This document shows, piece by piece, positions 60,754-64,000 of a DNA stretch of 64,000 nt. The stretch is from the NCBI GenBank assembly GCA_963082975.1, contig OY720349.1:67888501-67952500 (forward strand), given 5' to 3'. Both the position numbers and the translations under genes were made by a program. Origin of the DNA: Labia minor (taxonomy: Eukaryota > Arthropoda > Insecta > Dermaptera > Spongiphoridae). How positions within the stretch are numbered: the stretch's first letter is position 1; the number at the start of each line of letters is the position of its first letter. A model generated the notes under the pieces. That model was not told the origin of the DNA and searched no databases. It worked only from the letters and a program-made list of their open reading frames with translations.

Positions 60754-61960
60754 CTAAAAAACAAATACATATAAAATTATTTTATTAATAAATAAATCAT
60801 TATTGAAAGAAAAATCAGATCAAATTTATAAATTTTTTTAAATCTTAAAAATTTCAAATTTTAATTTACAAGAAGCTTCTAAATTCTAAACGAATTTGTT
60901 ATTTTTTTAAACTCCATTTATTAGAGACATGCGTACGCTTTCCCAGGACAATCTATTTGAAAATTAAAATAAGAAAGTATAATATAAAAGAAAAGTAGAG
61001 AAATATAAATATTGATTAATTTAAACCAATCACAGAAAATATCAAACATAAAATAAAAGAAAAAATTAACATAATTTTGACTCCAGTAACAATTGTGTTA
61101 ATATTAATTAATAGTCAGATTATATATTACATATTCTTTGTTAATTATAAAACTTAAAAATTAAACTACACATATTATAATTATTATTAAAATTAATTGC
61201 TAAATATCTTATAAGAATTAGTATTTATGTTTAATAAACGCACTACTAATCAATATATTAATAGTAGGTATTGAGTGAAGGTAAAATTTCAGTTTTTATT
61301 TGTAAGGAAAGGTACAACGTAGATGTAGATCTCAAAAGAAAATAAATTAAAATAAATAAAACAATCAAAAGTATTAAGAAAAAAAGTTACAAAAATATAT
61401 TATAATTTATTAATAAAGTAAAAGTGAATAAATTATCCTAAAATATCCTAATGAAATCTAATGTGCATTAAAATAATTCAAGATAAAACAAATCTTTCTG
61501 GAATATGTATCTTTATTAATTTTTAAAAATTAATTTTTAATTTAAATTTCTTTAAGTTACTTAAATAAAGAGTGTAGGGTAGTGATAAAATATTGAACTA
61601 CTGAACTTGAAAATTCACTAGGTTAATAAAAATTTAAAATATAATAGTATTTTATGACATGGAATCAAAATATCTAAATATGTACATATTTAAACTGGGA
61701 AACAAAGAGAAAGTTTTTTCTATTTTTTTTTTTTTTTTTATTTTGAAACAAAAGCATTTGCCCACTATTTCTAGTTTAATGCGTAAGTAAACTAACTGTT
61801 AACTATTCTAGTATATATTCTGTTAAACTGTATTGACTAATAATTAACGTTACAAGTAAATTAAATATCTAAAGTTTAACCTACTTTCTTCATAATATTT
61901 TGGGACTCTTTCAGTCACTATCTGATATTAAGAAGGTAGTGAGTGATTGATACCTTTTAT

Positions 61961-61997
<37 letters not shown>

Positions 61998-62436
61998 TAA
62001 AATCTTTGGCTGTACGTAAAGATATCAAGATATGCGTCACCAAGTACGGTACTATAAAAAAAATAATATAATAATAATAATAATATATAATATAAAAATA
62101 ATTAATTAAAGATGGTTAATTAGTATAAAACTCGCCTCTAAAAATGAAAAAATAAAAATAGGATTACTATCAAAAAATTATTTAAATAAAAATAAAAATC
62201 ATTCTATTAGAATCCAATATTCTACTTTTAATAATTTTAAGTATTTTATTTTCTTATAAAAATACAAAAATATTATTGTGTGATAACAACATTAATAGTC
62301 AAATTAATTATTTCAGATATTGTATATATATATGTATTATTATATTAAAATAATTGTATGTATATTATTACTCTGAATGTTTAAAAAATAATTAAATTGA
62401 ATTAATAAGTAAAGATTATTATTTAAAAATATTGTT
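60754..62436. other. intronic AT-rich sequence, no gene
   Basis: 1.7 kb with long (TA)n at about 61964-61995, a short inverted pair near 61912-61952 (TCAGTCACTATC and GGTAGTGAGTGA), and no exon. Confidence 0.55.
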
Positions 62437-62607
62437 ATATACTGATTTTAAATGGTTATTCATGCTGCCCTTTTGATGAAATCGTTTTTTACATATACAT
62501 AATATAATATATCTACGCGTATTTCGATTCAACACCGTTTATTATGTCGATGACCAACGTGATTGGTTTTATTTGCTCAAAATTCACTCAAAAGTTCATA
62601 ATATAGA
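62437..62607 (-). pseudogene. decayed lola-type terminal exon (18)
   Basis: An acceptor-like TTTTTTCCAG is present, but the first codons soon meet stops. The first finger is no longer readable. The end of finger 2 is clear: CKKRFHQKGSMNNH, then LKSVY, so the last His is now Tyr, and the Cys pair is C-x-C instead of C-x2-C. A GVESKYA stretch before it matches the CGVExKFA linker of exon 13. This is the most decayed member seen and cannot encode a normal finger pair. Confidence 0.75.
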
Positions 62608-64000
62608 CTGGAAAAAATAAATCATATATTATAGTAACAAAATTGATTTTTTTTTATAATAAAATATCTGTATTTAAACAAATGATGTTTTTTTTTTTTT
62701 TTTTTTTAAACATATTTTAACCTACCTCTACTTTATAATTAATTATGGAATTTATATACATTATAATATTATTATATATTATTTATAAACGTATTGTGAT
62801 AATATATAATTCTATTTACATCAAAATTCACATAAACTTCATGGAAAAATAATTAATTATATTAGTCCCTTCATAAATTGAGACTAAAATCATATATACA
62901 TTATAATAAAAAAAAATATAATCCAAAAGATATCTTTATAATATGATAAACATTTTAAAATTAATGTAATTTTTATAAATATAAATTAAATATACTTTTC
63001 AATTTTCAATTAACATTTGATAAATTTCTTGACCACACCTTTTTTAACAAAAGGAACAAATGCGATTAAAAAAATAATGTTTAACTAAAATTTTAACCTG
63101 AATAAAAGTGAAAATAATATGATTTTTTTTAATTACTTGTATTAATATAAAATCTAAGTGAAAAAAATATTTTTATTTTTTTTTTATTTTTATTTTTTTT
63201 TTTTTTTTTTTTTTTTTTGCAAAATTTACATGAAATTAATTCGTTTTTATGAATTATCATTATTTCATTATTATCATATGAAAAAAAGTATAATATACTA
63301 TTATAATTCTTAAAATAAATTAAACAAAAATCCATTATATAAAAAAAATATTTTTTTAGAAATAATTATTTTTCAAAAGTATAATGTTCCTCATAATTGA
63401 CACTCATTATAAACTTAACTTATTATTTTTATTCAAATAATATACACACATATATATGTGTTACCTATATTATAACAAACTTCCTTAAATGGGATGCATC
63501 ACCAATTTTCAGTCGTTGAAGAAAGGGAGGTGGTTTCAGAAGAAATAATAATAATAATATTCTTTGAAGACCTCCCACCCTTTGTAAAGGGTGAAATTTG
63601 GTGGCGCATTCAATGTGACGTCGATACCATAATTAAGAATTAACTTTAAATATTATATACATTATATAATATAATATAACAATAGTATTCTTTGTTTAAT
63701 CATTTCTAAATAAAAAGAATATGATATCTCATTTTTAAGGGCAAGAACTTTCGAGTTCCATAGAGCCACAGGTAGATATATGTAGATATATGATTTTAAT
63801 TTGAAAAAAATCAATCATTAATGTATATTTAGAAGGAAAACTGCTTATATTCAAACAGAATAGTGCTAAGATTGTAAGAATCTTCTTAGAAATCGTTTTT
63901 TACATAACTATATGATATTTTTCATGGACAGAATAAATTTACTTGAAAAAAAAATACTATTCTTAAAATTTAAATACAAAAATAATAATTTTATTTATAA
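62608..64000. other. AT-rich end of window, small fold-back and a retrotransposon tail
   Basis: No exon is seen. A fold-back segment at about 63490-63612 has arms GGGATGCATCACCAATTTTCAG and GTGAAATTTGGTGGCGCATTC. At 63740-63790, AAGAACTTTCGAGT, GAGCCACAGGTAGATATA matches the 3' end of the RTE-like fossil at 4505-4553, so it is a short truncated copy. A T run near 63197-63218 and homopolymers make up the rest. The BTB-coding shared exons of the gene are expected beyond 64000. Confidence 0.55.

Overview
The window looks like an AT-rich insect nuclear genome: roughly three quarters A+T, spliced exons, many short transposons, and long A, T, TA and C/G runs. It appears to lie inside one very large gene read on the minus strand, the 3' part of a longitudinals-lacking (lola)-type BTB/zinc-finger transcription factor gene. 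I recognise this from repeated, separate minus-strand terminal exons. Each has a splice acceptor, a short leader, and a pair of zinc fingers: a C2HC finger ending in a (H)xxxxCG signature, then a C2H2 finger. Each ends in its own stop codon. In insects lola shares a 5' BTB-coding part and splices it to one of many such 3' exons, giving isoforms with different DNA-binding ends. The shared part should lie beyond position 64000 and is not seen. The insect order cannot be decided from this window.

I find 16 terminal exons with an open frame (about 0.5, 4.9, 9.7, 21.8, 26.2, 28.5, 32.5, 36.6, 44.1, 45.7, 46.7, 49.7, 52.1, 53.8, 57.5 and 60.6 kb). There are also two decayed ones (54.7 and 62.5 kb). 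In every intact case the acceptor leaves two bases before the first full codon, so all can join the same phase-1 donor. The first two bases group the exons: TT for the four exons at 45.6-52.3 kb, AT for those at 53.7-60.8 kb. With their sequence likeness, this points to local tandem duplication. The 45.7 kb exon has lost the core of its first finger in a clean 42-base in-frame deletion, and has also lost the last ligand of its second.

Between the exons lies intronic and downstream sequence full of transposon remains. These are several hAT-type elements with 8-bp target duplications, a PIF/Harbinger-like element with a TTA duplication, a dead full-length Tc1-like element at 34.7-36.0 kb, two related TA-flanked elements, and a fold-back mariner derivative. 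There is also a degraded RTE-like retrotransposon at 3.5-4.55 kb, a pair of inverted dispersed repeats 11 kb apart, two nested insertions and a long perfect-hairpin element at 40.5 kb. No tRNA, rRNA, CRISPR array or bacterial-type operon was seen.

Layout: 0-10 kb has three distal exons, an RTE fossil and repeats. The 10-21.7 kb stretch is an exon-poor gap with a nested hAT and a GC-rich patch. From 21.7 to 37 kb come five spaced exons and the Tc1-like element. The 37-43.9 kb stretch is a transposon-rich gap. From 44 to 62.6 kb is a dense, young exon cluster including the decayed copies. From 62.6 to 64 kb there is no gene, with a small fold-back repeat and an RTE tail.
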